Origin: JBCBTD01 sp039818825 | Lineage (GTDB): Bacteria; Pseudomonadota; Alphaproteobacteria; Geminicoccales; Geminicoccaceae | NCBI GenBank assembly: GCA_039818825.1 | Contig: JBCBTD010000003.1 | Location: forward strand, 85,206 to 149,205 | DNA length: 64,000 nucleotides | Direction: 5' to 3' | Shown here: positions 16,492-25,101 of the stretch, in pieces | How the letters are laid out: the number at the start of each line of letters is the position of its first letter | Numbering within the stretch: the first letter of the stretch is position 1 | Translations under genes and position numbers: made by a program | The notes under the pieces: model-generated | Seen by the model: the letters and a program-made list of their open reading frames with translations, nothing else | Told to the model about the DNA's origin: nothing | Database searches by the model: none

Positions 16492-17307
16492 TCAGACGAA
16501 GTTCGCAACGTGTTCGATGACGGTCTCAGGTGCTTCCAGTTGCGGCAGATGGCCAACCCCTGGCATCGTCTCGAATTCCGCATGCGAGATCAGAGCGTGA
16601 AGTGCCCTGCCGCGTTCCAACGGGATCCATGGATCGTCTGCGCCCCACAGAATCTTGACGGGGCAGCGGATGCTACCGAAGCAAGGTTCGACCTCTGCCG
16701 TGTACCGCTCGTCGGCCTGGGCAAACTGTCGGTAGAAGCTGGCCCGGCCTTCTTCCGTCAGCCAAGGCGCGACGAGGGCCTCGAAATCGCGGCGATCGAC
16801 CGCCGTCACGAGCGCACCTTGGATGTAAGCCTCGACGACCGCCTTGTGGATGTGCGGGGGAAGACCAGCAAACGCCGCCACATGTCGGCCGACATGGTCG
16901 AAGAACTCCGACCCCCACGGACGGATCGCCACGACGTTCATGAGCACGTAGCGATCGAAGTCGCAACCATGCAACAGATGCGCACGCAAGGTGGTCGCAC
17001 CGCCAAAATCATGGGCGATGACGCTGGGGCGGCTCAGCCCCCAATGAACAAGCATTTCAGCAAAGACTTCGCCCTGGACGTCCAGCGAAGTCCGCTGGTT
17101 CGCAGACTTCTCTGATTGGCCGTATCCCGGCATGTCGTACCAGTGAACACGGTAGTTCTTGGCGAGTTGTGGTACCATGCGATGCCAGGAAAACGATGAC
17201 CAAGGCCAGCCGTGAGCGAGGACGACGTCCGGCCCTGCTCCACATCGTCCTGCCGAGACGCGGCCGGCAGACGTCATGAACTCCTCGCTCAGGCGCCATC
17301 CGCTCAC
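16492..17307 (-). CDS. Alpha/beta hydrolase with Asp nucleophile (haloacetate dehalogenase/epoxide hydrolase-like)
   Basis: Soluble alpha/beta-hydrolase-fold protein. The nucleophile elbow reads IAHDFGGATTLRAH, so the nucleophile is Asp rather than Ser, as in haloacetate/haloalkane dehalogenases and epoxide hydrolases. HGWPWSSFSWH gives the oxyanion region, WGADDPWIP the acid and GVGHLPQ the His. 271 residues from the GTG at 17305-17307, chosen because GAGGAA lies eight bases upstream and the conserved family N-terminus (SGWRLSEEF) begins there; the open frame upstream is unsupported. Substrate cannot be assigned from sequence. Confidence 0.72.
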   Translation of the reverse strand: MSGWRLSEEFMTSAGRVSAGRCGAGPDVVLAHGWPWSSFSWHRMVPQLAKNYRVHWYDMPGYGQSEKSANQRTSLDVQGEVFAEMLVHWGLSRPSVIAHDFGGATTLRAHLLHGCDFDRYVLMNVVAIRPWGSEFFDHVGRHVAAFAGLPPHIHKAVVEAYIQGALVTAVDRRDFEALVAPWLTEEGRASFYRQFAQADERYTAEVEPCFGSIRCPVKILWGADDPWIPLERGRALHALISHAEFETMPGVGHLPQLEAPETVIEHVANFV

Positions 17308-17557
17308 TGCTTCGTTCCTCAGCTCGTCGCCACGAACACACGGCACGCGTGCCGCCAGCGGAAACCAGAGATATGGGATGGTCGACGATCGGAAGGCGCC
17401 CGACGTGGCTGGGCCCGTGGCCGGTCCATCATCGAGTGCCCGTCGGCCGTCCTGGCGACCGGTCTGTCGCTCTCGCGGCAGGACCATTCGAACGCGTCGG
17501 CGGACTAGGTTGATCCACCATCGATCGCGCCGCGCACCGCTGGCCGCGACGCCGACA

Positions 17558-18208
17558 TCATCCTCGGAACCGCTCGACGAACCGAAAGAGGCTCGGCTGG
17601 CGCGCCCAGCGGAGGCGTTCGGCGATCAGCACGGCGCGGACTTGGGCGAGCGAGCGTTCCAGGTTCTCGTTGATGATGACGTAGTCGTACTCGGGCCACC
17701 GGGTCACGTCGTCGGCCACCTGGTCGAGCCGCCTTTGGATGTCGTCGGCCTCGTCGCGGGCGCGGTCGGTCAGCCGCCGATGGAGTTCCGCGGCGTTGGG
17801 CGGCAAGATGAACACGCTGACCACGTCTCCCTGCGCCGACGCACGAAGCTGTTGGGCGCCCTGCCAGTCGATGTCGAACAGCACGTCGCGGCCGGCCCGC
17901 AAGGCCGCCTCTACCGGCACCCGGGGCGTGCCGTAGCGGTTGCCGTAGACCTGGGCGTGTTCGAGCAAGGCACCGTCGTCGATCATCCGGACGAACGCAG
18001 CCTCGTCGATGAAGTGGTAATCGCTGCCATCGCGCTCGCCCGAGCGTCGGGTCCGTGTGGTCACGGACACCGAGATCTGCAGGTTCTCGTCCTCGGCCAA
18101 CAACGCCCGGGCGATCGTCGTCTTGCCGGCGCCTGATGGCGATGACAGAACCAGCATGAGGCCGCGCCGAAGACCCGCCGGCAACAGCGCTGCTGCTTCA
18201 CTCGTCAT
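17558..18208 (-). CDS. gmk: Guanylate kinase
   Basis: ATP-dependent phosphorylation of GMP to GDP. 216 residues from the ATG at 18206-18208. P-loop SSPSGAGKTT at about 22-31, GMP-binding SVSVTTRTRRSGERDGSDYHF and the lid/helix region YGTPRVPVEAAL are conserved. The frame stays open upstream with further possible Met codons, but these add nothing conserved. Divergent from the SDR gene; about 250 bases without a gene lie between it and the alpha/beta hydrolase start side. Confidence 0.95.
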   Translation of the reverse strand: MTSEAAALLPAGLRRGLMLVLSSPSGAGKTTIARALLAEDENLQISVSVTTRTRRSGERDGSDYHFIDEAAFVRMIDDGALLEHAQVYGNRYGTPRVPVEAALRAGRDVLFDIDWQGAQQLRASAQGDVVSVFILPPNAAELHRRLTDRARDEADDIQRRLDQVADDVTRWPEYDYVIINENLERSLAQVRAVLIAERLRWARQPSLFRFVERFRG

Positions 18209-18275
18209 GGTGGTACTCACTCGGTCGTCCATCGGCCAGTGACTAGCGCGTGACCAGAGCCGGAACAACGCCGAC

Positions 18276-19058
18276 ATGCCATGCCATGGCGCAGCACCGC
18301 CGCCGACCCACGTCCTGATCACCGGCGCCAGCAGCGGCCTGGGCGCCGCCCTCGCCCGCACCTACGCACGGCCGGGCCGACGGCTGACGCTTTGGGGGCG
18401 GGACGCCGGCCGGCTCGACGCCGCGGCAGCCTCCGGCAAGGCCAAGGGCGCGGTCGTCGACCAGACCATCGTCGACGTTACCACCGAGCCGCAGGTGGCC
18501 ATGGCCATGGCGGCAGCGGACGCGAACCAGCCGCTCGATCTGGTCATCGCCAATGCCGGAATTGCGGGTGCGAACGACGCACCGGCCGCAGGTGCCGACG
18601 TGATTGCCGTCAACCTGCTAGGCACCTGGCACACGGCCACCGCCGCCATCCGCTCGATGCGCCCCCGCCGCCGGGGCCAGCTCGCCCTATTGAGTTCGCT
18701 CGCCGGCGAACGCGGTTTGCCGGGTGCCGCCGCCTATTCGGCCAGCAAAGCTGGCGTCAGGGTGCTGGCCGAGGCTTGGCGGGCCGAGCTGGCGCCGGTG
18801 GGGCTCAGGGTCAGCGCAGTCTGCCCGGGGTTCGTCGATACTCCGCTCACCCGTCGCAACCGATTCGCCATGCCGTGGCTGCTCGAAGCCGACGATGCGG
18901 CAGAGCGCATCCAGCGGGGCTTGGCCGCGGATCGCGCCAGGATCGGCTTTCCTTGGCAGCTCGACTTGCTCACCCGCCTCGCCGCACGGCTGCCCGCCGA
19001 TCTGGTCGACCCCGTGCTGCGCCGCCGGCGGCGCCCCGATCGCTCAGCCGCCGGGTGA
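18276..19058 (+). CDS. Short-chain dehydrogenase/reductase
   Basis: Classical SDR, NAD(P)H-dependent, cytoplasmic. Cofactor loop TGASSGLG at about 16-23, NAG motif in LVIANAGIAG, and catalytic Ser in ALLSSLAGERG with YSASK (Tyr-x3-Lys). 260 residues. Substrate unknown. It is convergent with mltG and the two ends overlap by about 15 bases, so neither has an independent terminator between them. Confidence 0.8.
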   Translation: MPCHGAAPPPTHVLITGASSGLGAALARTYARPGRRLTLWGRDAGRLDAAAASGKAKGAVVDQTIVDVTTEPQVAMAMAAADANQPLDLVIANAGIAGANDAPAAGADVIAVNLLGTWHTATAAIRSMRPRRRGQLALLSSLAGERGLPGAAAYSASKAGVRVLAEAWRAELAPVGLRVSAVCPGFVDTPLTRRNRFAMPWLLEADDAAERIQRGLAADRARIGFPWQLDLLTRLAARLPADLVDPVLRRRRRPDRSAAG

Positions 19059-20039
19059 CTTCGCCTTCTCGCGGACCAGTTGGCGCCACGCTTGGACATT
19101 GCGGTTGTGGCCGTCCAAGGTACGGGCGAAGGCATGACCGCCGGTACCGTCGGCGACGAAATAGAGGTACTCCGTGTCAGCCGGGTTGAGCGCTGCGCGG
19201 ATTGCCTCCCGCCCGGGATTGGCGATCGGCCCGGGCGGCAGCCCCGGATAGCGGTAGGTGTTGTAAGGATCGTCGACTTGTAGATCGCGCCTGGTCAGCG
19301 CCCGCCCCAGCGGTTCGTCGCCCTTGGTGAGCGCATAGATCACCGTCGGATCGGTCTGCAGCAGCATCGACTTCCGCAGTCGATTGACGAACACGCCGGC
19401 AACGATCTCGCGCTCTTCGGCGACGCTGGTCTCCTTCTCGATGATCGACGCTAGCACCAGCGCCTCGTCGGCATCGGCAAATGGGACGCTCTCGTCGCGC
19501 TCGGCCCAGGCCGCGTCCAAGGTCTCAGTCAGTGCCCGCTCGACCCGAGCCAACAGCCCGGCACGCGTTTCGCCGCGCTCGAAAAAGTAGGTGTCCGGCA
19601 GCAGCCGTCCTTCAGCCGGCGCGTCCGGCAGGTCGCCGACGAGGACCGGATCGGCGGCCAACGCCTCCATCACCTGCGCCACGGTCCAGCCCTCCGGTAC
19701 GGTGAACCGGTGCTGGATGCTCTGGCCCTGGCGGACCGTCTCCAGCACCCGTGCCATCGGCACGCCAGCCGGGAAGACGTACTCCCCGGCCCTCAGTGGG
19801 CGTTCGTCGGTCGAAAACCGCGCCGCAGCCTCGAACAGCCAGGGCGACGAGACCACCCCAGCGTCGGCGAGTTGGCCGGCGATACCGCGCACACCGGTAC
19901 CACGCTCGATCAGCACCTGCACCGGCTCGGCGTTCGGACCCGGCGACTCGAGCGACGACTGGAGACCCACGAGACCGACGATCACCAGCACCGCGCCCAC
20001 TAGGGCAACGCCGGTGAAACCGCTCAGCCAACGAAACAC
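19044..20039 (-). CDS. mltG: Endolytic murein transglycosylase MltG (YceG)
   Basis: Inner-membrane-anchored lytic transglycosylase thought to terminate nascent glycan strands. N-terminal transmembrane helix (about residues 6-28, VALVGAVLVIVGLVGLQ), LysM-like segment, then the catalytic YceG domain with SIIEKETSVAEEREIVAGVF (catalytic Glu) and LQTDPTVIYAL. 331 residues; start GTG at 20037-20039. Lies 24 bases after fabF on the same strand, the usual alphaproteobacterial fabF-mltG order. Confidence 0.93.
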   Translation of the reverse strand: MFRWLSGFTGVALVGAVLVIVGLVGLQSSLESPGPNAEPVQVLIERGTGVRGIAGQLADAGVVSSPWLFEAAARFSTDERPLRAGEYVFPAGVPMARVLETVRQGQSIQHRFTVPEGWTVAQVMEALAADPVLVGDLPDAPAEGRLLPDTYFFERGETRAGLLARVERALTETLDAAWAERDESVPFADADEALVLASIIEKETSVAEEREIVAGVFVNRLRKSMLLQTDPTVIYALTKGDEPLGRALTRRDLQVDDPYNTYRYPGLPPGPIANPGREAIRAALNPADTEYLYFVADGTGGHAFARTLDGHNRNVQAWRQLVREKAKSPGG

Positions 20040-20063
20040 GCGCGTCGACCCGACCGCCGGCCG

Positions 20064-21338
20064 TCAGGCTTCGTGACGGACGAACACCAGGCTGGAGTTC
20101 GTTCCGCCGAAGCCGAACGCGTTGGACATTGCCGCGCGAATGTCACGACGCCGGGCCTCGTGTGGCACGAGGTCCAGATCGCAACCCTCCGACGGCTCGT
20201 CGAGGTTGCGGGTCGGCGGGCAGACGCCGTCGCGCAGCGCGAGGATCGTGTAGATCGCCTCGACCGCGCCGGCAGCACCCAGGAGGTGACCGATCGCCGA
20301 CTTGGTCGACGACATCGACAGCCGGTAGGCGCTGTCGCCGAACAATCGCTTCACCGCGCCCAACTCGATCTCGTCGCCCAGCGGCGTCGAGGTACCGTGA
20401 GCGTTGACGTAGTCGATGTCCGCCGGCGACAGCCCGGCTCGCTGCAGCGACGCCCGCATCGCCCGAAAACCGCCGTCGCCGTCCGGTGCCGGAGCGGTGA
20501 TGTGGTAGCCGTCACCGCTCAGCCCGTAGCCGGTCAGTTCCGCATAGATCGTCGCGCCGCGCGCCAACGCCCGCTCGCGGTCTTCCAGAACGACGACGCC
20601 GGCACCTTCCGCGATGGTGAACCCGTCGCGTTGCTTGTCCCACGGGCGCGATGCCCGCTCCGGCTCGTCGTTGAACGACGTGGTCAGGGCGCGCGCCGCG
20701 GCGAAGCCCGCCACGGCCAGCCGGCTTAGCGCAGCCTCGGCGCCGCCAGCGACCATCACGTCGGCGTCGCCCAGTTGGATCGAGCGCGCCGCGTCGCCGA
20801 TGGCGTGGGCGCCCGTCGCACAAGCCGTCACCGCCGAGTGGTTCGGCCCACGGAAGCCGTGGCGGATCGACACCTGGCCGCTCGCCAGGTTGATCAAGGC
20901 GGACGGGATGAAGAACGGGCTGACCCGACGCGGGCCCTTGCCCTCCAAGATCAGCGTCGTCTCGGCGATCTCCGGGAGGCCGCCTATACCCGAACCGATC
21001 TGCACACCGATCCGCTCGCGGGTCGCGTCGTCGAGTTCACCGTCCAGACCGGCATCGTTCACCGCCTGCTGGGCGGCTGCCATGGCATAGATGATGAACA
21101 GCGCAACCTTCCGCTGCTCCTTCGGCGCCAGATAAGCGTCGGCATCGAAGCCGCCGTCCTCGTCCTTGCCAGGCACCATGCCGGCGACCTTGGAAGGCAG
21201 ATCCGACACGTCGAAACGATCGATCACCCGCAACCCGCTCTGGCCCGAAGCGAGGCGCCGCCAATTGACATCGACCCCGTCGCCGAGCGGCGTGACCATG
21301 CCCAGGCCCGTGACGACCACGCGCCGCAGTTCGACCAC
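20064..21338 (-). CDS. fabF: Beta-ketoacyl-ACP synthase II
   Basis: Elongating condensing enzyme of type II fatty-acid synthesis. Catalytic triad visible: Cys in TACATGAHAIGDA, His in NAHGTSTPLGD and His in KSAIGHLLGAAG. 424 residues from the GTG at 21336-21338, which carries GAGGGAA seven bases upstream and gives the normal VVELRRVVVTGLG start. A longer open frame continues into acpP but is a shadow. Follows acpP with 11 bases between. Confidence 0.95.
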   Translation of the reverse strand: MVELRRVVVTGLGMVTPLGDGVDVNWRRLASGQSGLRVIDRFDVSDLPSKVAGMVPGKDEDGGFDADAYLAPKEQRKVALFIIYAMAAAQQAVNDAGLDGELDDATRERIGVQIGSGIGGLPEIAETTLILEGKGPRRVSPFFIPSALINLASGQVSIRHGFRGPNHSAVTACATGAHAIGDAARSIQLGDADVMVAGGAEAALSRLAVAGFAAARALTTSFNDEPERASRPWDKQRDGFTIAEGAGVVVLEDRERALARGATIYAELTGYGLSGDGYHITAPAPDGDGGFRAMRASLQRAGLSPADIDYVNAHGTSTPLGDEIELGAVKRLFGDSAYRLSMSSTKSAIGHLLGAAGAVEAIYTILALRDGVCPPTRNLDEPSEGCDLDLVPHEARRRDIRAAMSNAFGFGGTNSSLVFVRHEA

Positions 21339-21349
21339 GTCGGTTTCCC

Positions 21350-21586
21350 TCAAGCAGCGTGTTCTTTGATGAACTCGATGGCGTCCTTCACCGTCGAGAT
21401 CCGCTCCGCCGCGTCGTCGGGAATCTCGCAGCCGAACTCTTCCTCGAAGGCCATCACCAGTTCGACCGTGTCGAGGCTGTCCGCCCCCAGGTCGTCGACG
21501 AAGCTGGCGCTCTCCGTCACCTTGTCCTCGTCGACGCCCAGGTGCTCGACGACGATCTTCTTCACGCGCTCGGCGATGTCGCTCAT
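21350..21586 (-). CDS. acpP: Acyl carrier protein
   Basis: Carries growing acyl chains on 4'-phosphopantetheine. 78 residues, acidic, with the attachment Ser37 in GADSLDTVELV. Start at the ATG 21584-21586 with AAGGAA upstream. Sits between fabG and fabF; the 142-base spacer from fabG leaves room for its own promoter, in keeping with its high expression. Confidence 0.97.
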   Translation of the reverse strand: MSDIAERVKKIVVEHLGVDEDKVTESASFVDDLGADSLDTVELVMAFEEEFGCEIPDDAAERISTVKDAIEFIKEHAA

Positions 21587-21728
21587 GGAAAGTTCCTTCG
21601 TTCGGGTGCACGGAGACCGTGGTTGGAGTGATGGCGTCGGCCGCCAGAGTTGGTCACCGCGAGGCCCACCGGGGTCGTAGCACACGGTTTCCCGCACTGC
21701 CTAGCGGATCGCACGACGACGACAAGGC

Positions 21729-22463
21729 TCACGGCATCGCCATACCGCCGTTGACGTGCAAGGTCTGGCCCGTGACGTAGGATGCTTCTTCGCTCGCAAG
21801 AAAGACCGCCATCGCGGCGACGTCCTCGACCGTACCCATCCGTCCGGCGGGGATCGCCTGCAACAGCTTCTCCCGCTGGGCGTCGCCAAGGCCATCCGTC
21901 ATCGGCGTGGCGATGAAGCCTGGCGCGATGCAGTTGACGGTGATCCCACGGCTGGCGACCTCTTGGGCCAGCGATTTGCTCATGCCGATGAGTGCCGCCT
22001 TCGACGCCGCGTAGTTCGACTGGCCGGCATTGCCGGTGACGCCGACGATCGACGTTACGTTCAAAATGCGACCGAAGCGGCGTTTCATCATGCCTCGCAG
22101 CGCCGCCTTGGACAGGCGAAACGCCGCCAACAGGTTCGTTTCCAGCACCGTCGTCCAGTCTTCGTCCTTGAGCCGAAGCGCGAGGTTGTCGCGCGTGAGA
22201 CCCGCGTTGTTGACGACGACGTCTAGCGAACCTGCCGCCTCGGCATTCTTGACGAGATCATCGGCGATCGCAGCGTCCGCAAGGTCGGCGGTGACACCCG
22301 TCACGCGCTCGCCGAGCGAGGCGACCAGGTCGTCGAGCGGTTCTTGCCGACGGCCGGTCACGATGACCTGGGCGCCTCGTGCATGGAACGCCTTGGCGAT
22401 CGCCCCGCCGATGCCGCCGGTAGCACCGGTGACGAGCGCGGTTCGTCCGCTCAGATCGAACAT
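21729..22463 (-). CDS. fabG: 3-oxoacyl-ACP reductase
   Basis: NADPH-dependent reduction of beta-ketoacyl-ACP. 244 residues from the ATG at 22461-22463. Cofactor loop TGATGGIG, NNAG, catalytic Ser in NVTSIVGVTG and Tyr-Lys in NYAASKA. Ends with the canonical VTGQTLHVNGGMAMP. About 25 bases after fabD on the same strand. Confidence 0.96.
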   Translation of the reverse strand: MFDLSGRTALVTGATGGIGGAIAKAFHARGAQVIVTGRRQEPLDDLVASLGERVTGVTADLADAAIADDLVKNAEAAGSLDVVVNNAGLTRDNLALRLKDEDWTTVLETNLLAAFRLSKAALRGMMKRRFGRILNVTSIVGVTGNAGQSNYAASKAALIGMSKSLAQEVASRGITVNCIAPGFIATPMTDGLGDAQREKLLQAIPAGRMGTVEDVAAMAVFLASEEASYVTGQTLHVNGGMAMP

Positions 22464-22488
22464 CGGCCGGAACTCCTGCTCAACGCGC

Positions 22489-23436
22489 TCAGCCCTGTAG
22501 TGCGGCAGCGAAGTCGCGGACGTCGTCCATCGACTGCAACGACACCACCCGAGCGCCGGGCACGCCCCGCTTCGCCATCGCCGCCAGCACCTTGCCAGCC
22601 CCGGCCTCGACGACCTCACCAACGCCGGCGGCGGCCATGTACGCCATCGTCTCGCGCCAGCGCACGCGCGCGCACACTTGGTCGACGAGGCCGGCCTGAA
22701 CCGCTGCGACGGTCTTCACCGGAGCGGCGCTGACGTTCGCAACCAGGGGAACGGTCGGGTCGACCAGCTGGACCGCGGCAAGGGCTTCGGCCATCCGCTC
22801 GGCGGCCGGCCGCATCAGCTCACAATGGAAGGGCGCGCTCACTGCAAGTTCGACGACACGTTTGGCGCCTGCGGCTTTTGCCAGCGCTCCCGCCCTGGCG
22901 ACGGCGGCGGCGCTACCGCTGATCACCACCTGGCCCTCGGCGTTGTCGTTGGCGATGGCGACGACGCCTTCTGTGGACGCCTCGGCGACGACCGATTCGA
23001 GTGCTTCGACGGCGACGCCGAGCACCGCCGCCATGGCACCGTCGGCGGGCCCGACCGCCGCCTGCATCGCCTCGCCGCGCAGCCGCAGGAGCCTCGCCGC
23101 CGTCGCGACGTCGAAAGTCCCGGCTGCGGTCAAGGCGCTGTACTCGCCGAGAGAATGGCCAGCCACCACGTCTGCGAGGGCCGTAAGCGGCCGCCCCGTC
23201 TCGGCTTCGAGCGTGCGGACGGCGGCAATGGAAACGGCCATCAACGCCGGCTGCGCATTGGCCGTCAGGGTCAAGCTCTCAGCCGGTCCGTCACGCATCA
23301 ATCGCGACAGAGGCTCGCCAAGCGCCTCGTCGACGGCCGCGAACACCTCGCGGGCGGCAGCACTCTCGGCGGCCAAAGAGCTACCCATCCCAACGGCTTG
23401 AGACCCCTGGCCGGGGAAGACGAATGCGCGTGACAT
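22489..23436 (-). CDS. fabD: Malonyl-CoA:ACP transacylase
   Basis: Loads malonyl units onto ACP. 315 residues from the ATG at 23434-23436, giving the standard FVFPGQGSQAVGMG start. Catalytic Ser in AGHSLGEYSALTAAG, Arg/His region in APFHCELMRPAAERM. First gene of the fabD-fabG-acpP-fabF-mltG block and divergent from rpsF with a 219-base intergenic promoter region. Confidence 0.96.
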   Translation of the reverse strand: MSRAFVFPGQGSQAVGMGSSLAAESAAAREVFAAVDEALGEPLSRLMRDGPAESLTLTANAQPALMAVSIAAVRTLEAETGRPLTALADVVAGHSLGEYSALTAAGTFDVATAARLLRLRGEAMQAAVGPADGAMAAVLGVAVEALESVVAEASTEGVVAIANDNAEGQVVISGSAAAVARAGALAKAAGAKRVVELAVSAPFHCELMRPAAERMAEALAAVQLVDPTVPLVANVSAAPVKTVAAVQAGLVDQVCARVRWRETMAYMAAAGVGEVVEAGAGKVLAAMAKRGVPGARVVSLQSMDDVRDFAAALQG

Positions 23437-23522
23437 TGGCGGCTGACGGGTTCCGGATCGCAACTTCGAAAGGCGGCTTTGGCGCGCTTGTCTGAAAGCG
23501 ACACCAGAGGCTGTCAAGGCGC

Positions 23523-23550
23523 TTGCAGTCGAGATCGGCTCGGCTATAGT
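23523..23550 (+). promoter_or_regulatory. Probable sigma-70 promoter of the rpsF operon
   Basis: TTGCAG at 23523-23528 and TATAGT at 23545-23550 with a 16-base spacer, about 105 bases upstream of the rpsF ATG. TATAGT within GGCTATAGTCCGGCGCC is a typical strong alphaproteobacterial -10. The rest of the fabD-rpsF intergenic region shows no other clear element; the fabD promoter on the other strand is not obvious. Confidence 0.55.
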
Positions 23551-23655
23551 CCGGCGCCCAACGCGGACGCCCCGCGACCCATTCGCGTGCGCGATCGAGC
23601 GCCACCGCGCCAGGATCGCCCGAGCCGCTCAACCTTCGAGAGTGAACCGAGCCGG

Positions 23656-24015
23656 ATGCCGCTCTACGAACACACCTTCATCGCGCGTCAGGATCTGTCG
23701 GCCCAGCAGGCGCAAGCCTTGGGCGAGACCTTCACCCAACTCGTCAGCGATCAGGGCGGCGCGGTCGGCCGCACCGAGTACTGGGGCCTGCGCAATCTGA
23801 CCTATCGCGTGAACAAGAACCGAAAAGGTCACTACGTGCACATGAACATCGACGCGGCGGCTGCGGTCATCGACGAATTGGAGCGGACGCAGCGGATCAA
23901 CGAAGACGTGTTGCGTTATCTGACGGTCAAAGTCGACGCCCACCAAGACGGGCCGTCGATCGTCATGCAGGCGAAATCGTCGCGCGACGAGCGGCAACGC
24001 CGTGACCGCCCCTGA
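23656..24015 (+). CDS. rpsF: 30S ribosomal protein bS6
   Basis: Binds 16S rRNA with bS18 in the small-subunit platform. 119 residues starting MPLYEHTFIARQDLS at the ATG 23656; the core YEHTFI, GGAVGRTEYWGLRNLTY and YVHMNIDAA match the family. A basic C-terminal tail follows the usual domain. First gene of rpsF-rpsR-rplI. Confidence 0.96.
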   Translation: MPLYEHTFIARQDLSAQQAQALGETFTQLVSDQGGAVGRTEYWGLRNLTYRVNKNRKGHYVHMNIDAAAAVIDELERTQRINEDVLRYLTVKVDAHQDGPSIVMQAKSSRDERQRRDRP

Positions 24016-24058
24016 TCGCCAGCGCCGACCAGCCCCACGCTCTGCCGAGTAGTCCGCC

Positions 24059-24391
24059 ATGTCCGAACCCACGACCCGCCCCACAGCAGCGCCGGCACGT
24101 AGCGATCGGCCCGACCGTCCGGACCGCCCCGACAGGGGCGATCGGCGCGAGCCGCCGAACATCACCATCCGTCGGCCGTTCTTCCGGCGGCGCAAGGCGA
24201 GCCCCTTCGCGCATCCCGACGCGCCGACGATCGATTACAAAGACGTGAAACTGTTACAGCGTTTCATCTCGGAGCGCGGCAAGATCGTGCCGCGGCGGAT
24301 CACGGCGGTGACCGCGAAAGAGCAGCGAGCGCTTTCGCGGGCAATCAAGCGCGCTCGGCACTTGGCGCTGCTGCCGTACGTGGCGCGCTGA
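24059..24391 (+). CDS. rpsR: 30S ribosomal protein bS18 with Pro/Arg/Asp-rich N-terminal extension
   Basis: Partner of bS6 on the 30S platform. The conserved core is residues about 38-110 (RRPFFRRRKASPF, then IDYKDVKLLQRFISERGKIVPRR and AIKRARHLALLPY). The preceding 37 residues include a short repeat, DRPDRPDRPDRGDRRE, absent from the 75-residue E. coli protein. The ATG at 24059 is the only start that follows rpsF sensibly; later starts would cut the core. Alphaproteobacterial bS18 is often longer than in E. coli, but this repeat is low complexity. Confidence 0.94.
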   Translation: MSEPTTRPTAAPARSDRPDRPDRPDRGDRREPPNITIRRPFFRRRKASPFAHPDAPTIDYKDVKLLQRFISERGKIVPRRITAVTAKEQRALSRAIKRARHLALLPYVAR

Positions 24392-24447
24392 GCCATCTTT
24401 GACCATCGGCCGTCGGCAGGCGTAGGCCGGCCGACGCGGAGACGACG

Positions 24448-25017
24448 ATGAACGTGATCCTCTTGGAACGGATCGACAAGCTCGGGCAGATGGGCGAGGT
24501 CGTGCGGGTGCGTGCCGGGCACGCCCGGAACTTCCTGATTCCGCAAGGCAAAGCCGTCCGGGCGACCAAGGCCACCGTTGAGGGCTTCGAGCAGCGGCGT
24601 GCCGAACTCGAAGCGCAGAATTTGACGCGGCGCAGTGATGCCGAAGGCCTGAAGATGATGATCGAGGGCCGCAGTGTGGTAATTCTTCGCCAAGCCAGCG
24701 AGATGAAGCAGCTTTACGGGTCGGTGTCGGCGCGTGACATCGCCGAGGCGTTCGCAGCCGAAGGCGTCACCTTCGATCGCCGCCAAGTGCGGATCGACAC
24801 GCCCATCAAGACGCTCGGCATCGCCTCGGTGCGGGTGGCGCTACACCCAGAGGTCGACGTCACTTTGGAAGTGAACGTCGCCCGGTCCATCGAAGAGGCC
24901 GACATCCAGGCGGGACGTGCCGAGGCCGTCGTCGAAGACGACGGCACCGAGCCCGACGACCTCGCGGACTCGCCCGATGCGGACGGTCGCGAGTTCATGG
25001 ACGCCGAACCCAACTGA
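24448..25017 (+). CDS. rplI: 50S ribosomal protein bL9 with acidic C-terminal tail
   Basis: Binds 23S rRNA and limits miscoding/frameshifting. N-terminal domain MNVILLERIDKLGQMGEVVRV with GHARNFLIPQGKA, linker helix, and C-terminal domain ending near residue 150. A 35-40-residue tail (VEDDGTEPDDLADSP... DAEPN) is strongly acidic, a feature of several alphaproteobacterial bL9 proteins. 189 residues. GGAG-type Shine-Dalgarno (CGGAGACGACG) precedes the ATG. Confidence 0.95.
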   Translation: MNVILLERIDKLGQMGEVVRVRAGHARNFLIPQGKAVRATKATVEGFEQRRAELEAQNLTRRSDAEGLKMMIEGRSVVILRQASEMKQLYGSVSARDIAEAFAAEGVTFDRRQVRIDTPIKTLGIASVRVALHPEVDVTLEVNVARSIEEADIQAGRAEAVVEDDGTEPDDLADSPDADGREFMDAEPN

Positions 25018-25040
25018 CACGCGGGTAGCGACAACGCCCG

Positions 25041-25079
25041 TTTGGTGCTAGCCAAAACTGACGTCGGCGATGGCCGACG
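25041..25079 (+). other. Paired small stem-loops between rplI and phaR
   Basis: Two adjacent inverted repeats: TTTGG (25041-25045) with CCAAA (25052-25056), and CGTCGGC (25062-25068) with GCCGACG (25073-25079) around a GATG tetraloop. The second could act as a weak terminator for the ribosomal operon, although no T-run follows. Function not established. Confidence 0.35.
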
Positions 25080-25101
25080 CGTCAACTAGGAACGCGCGAC
25101 G

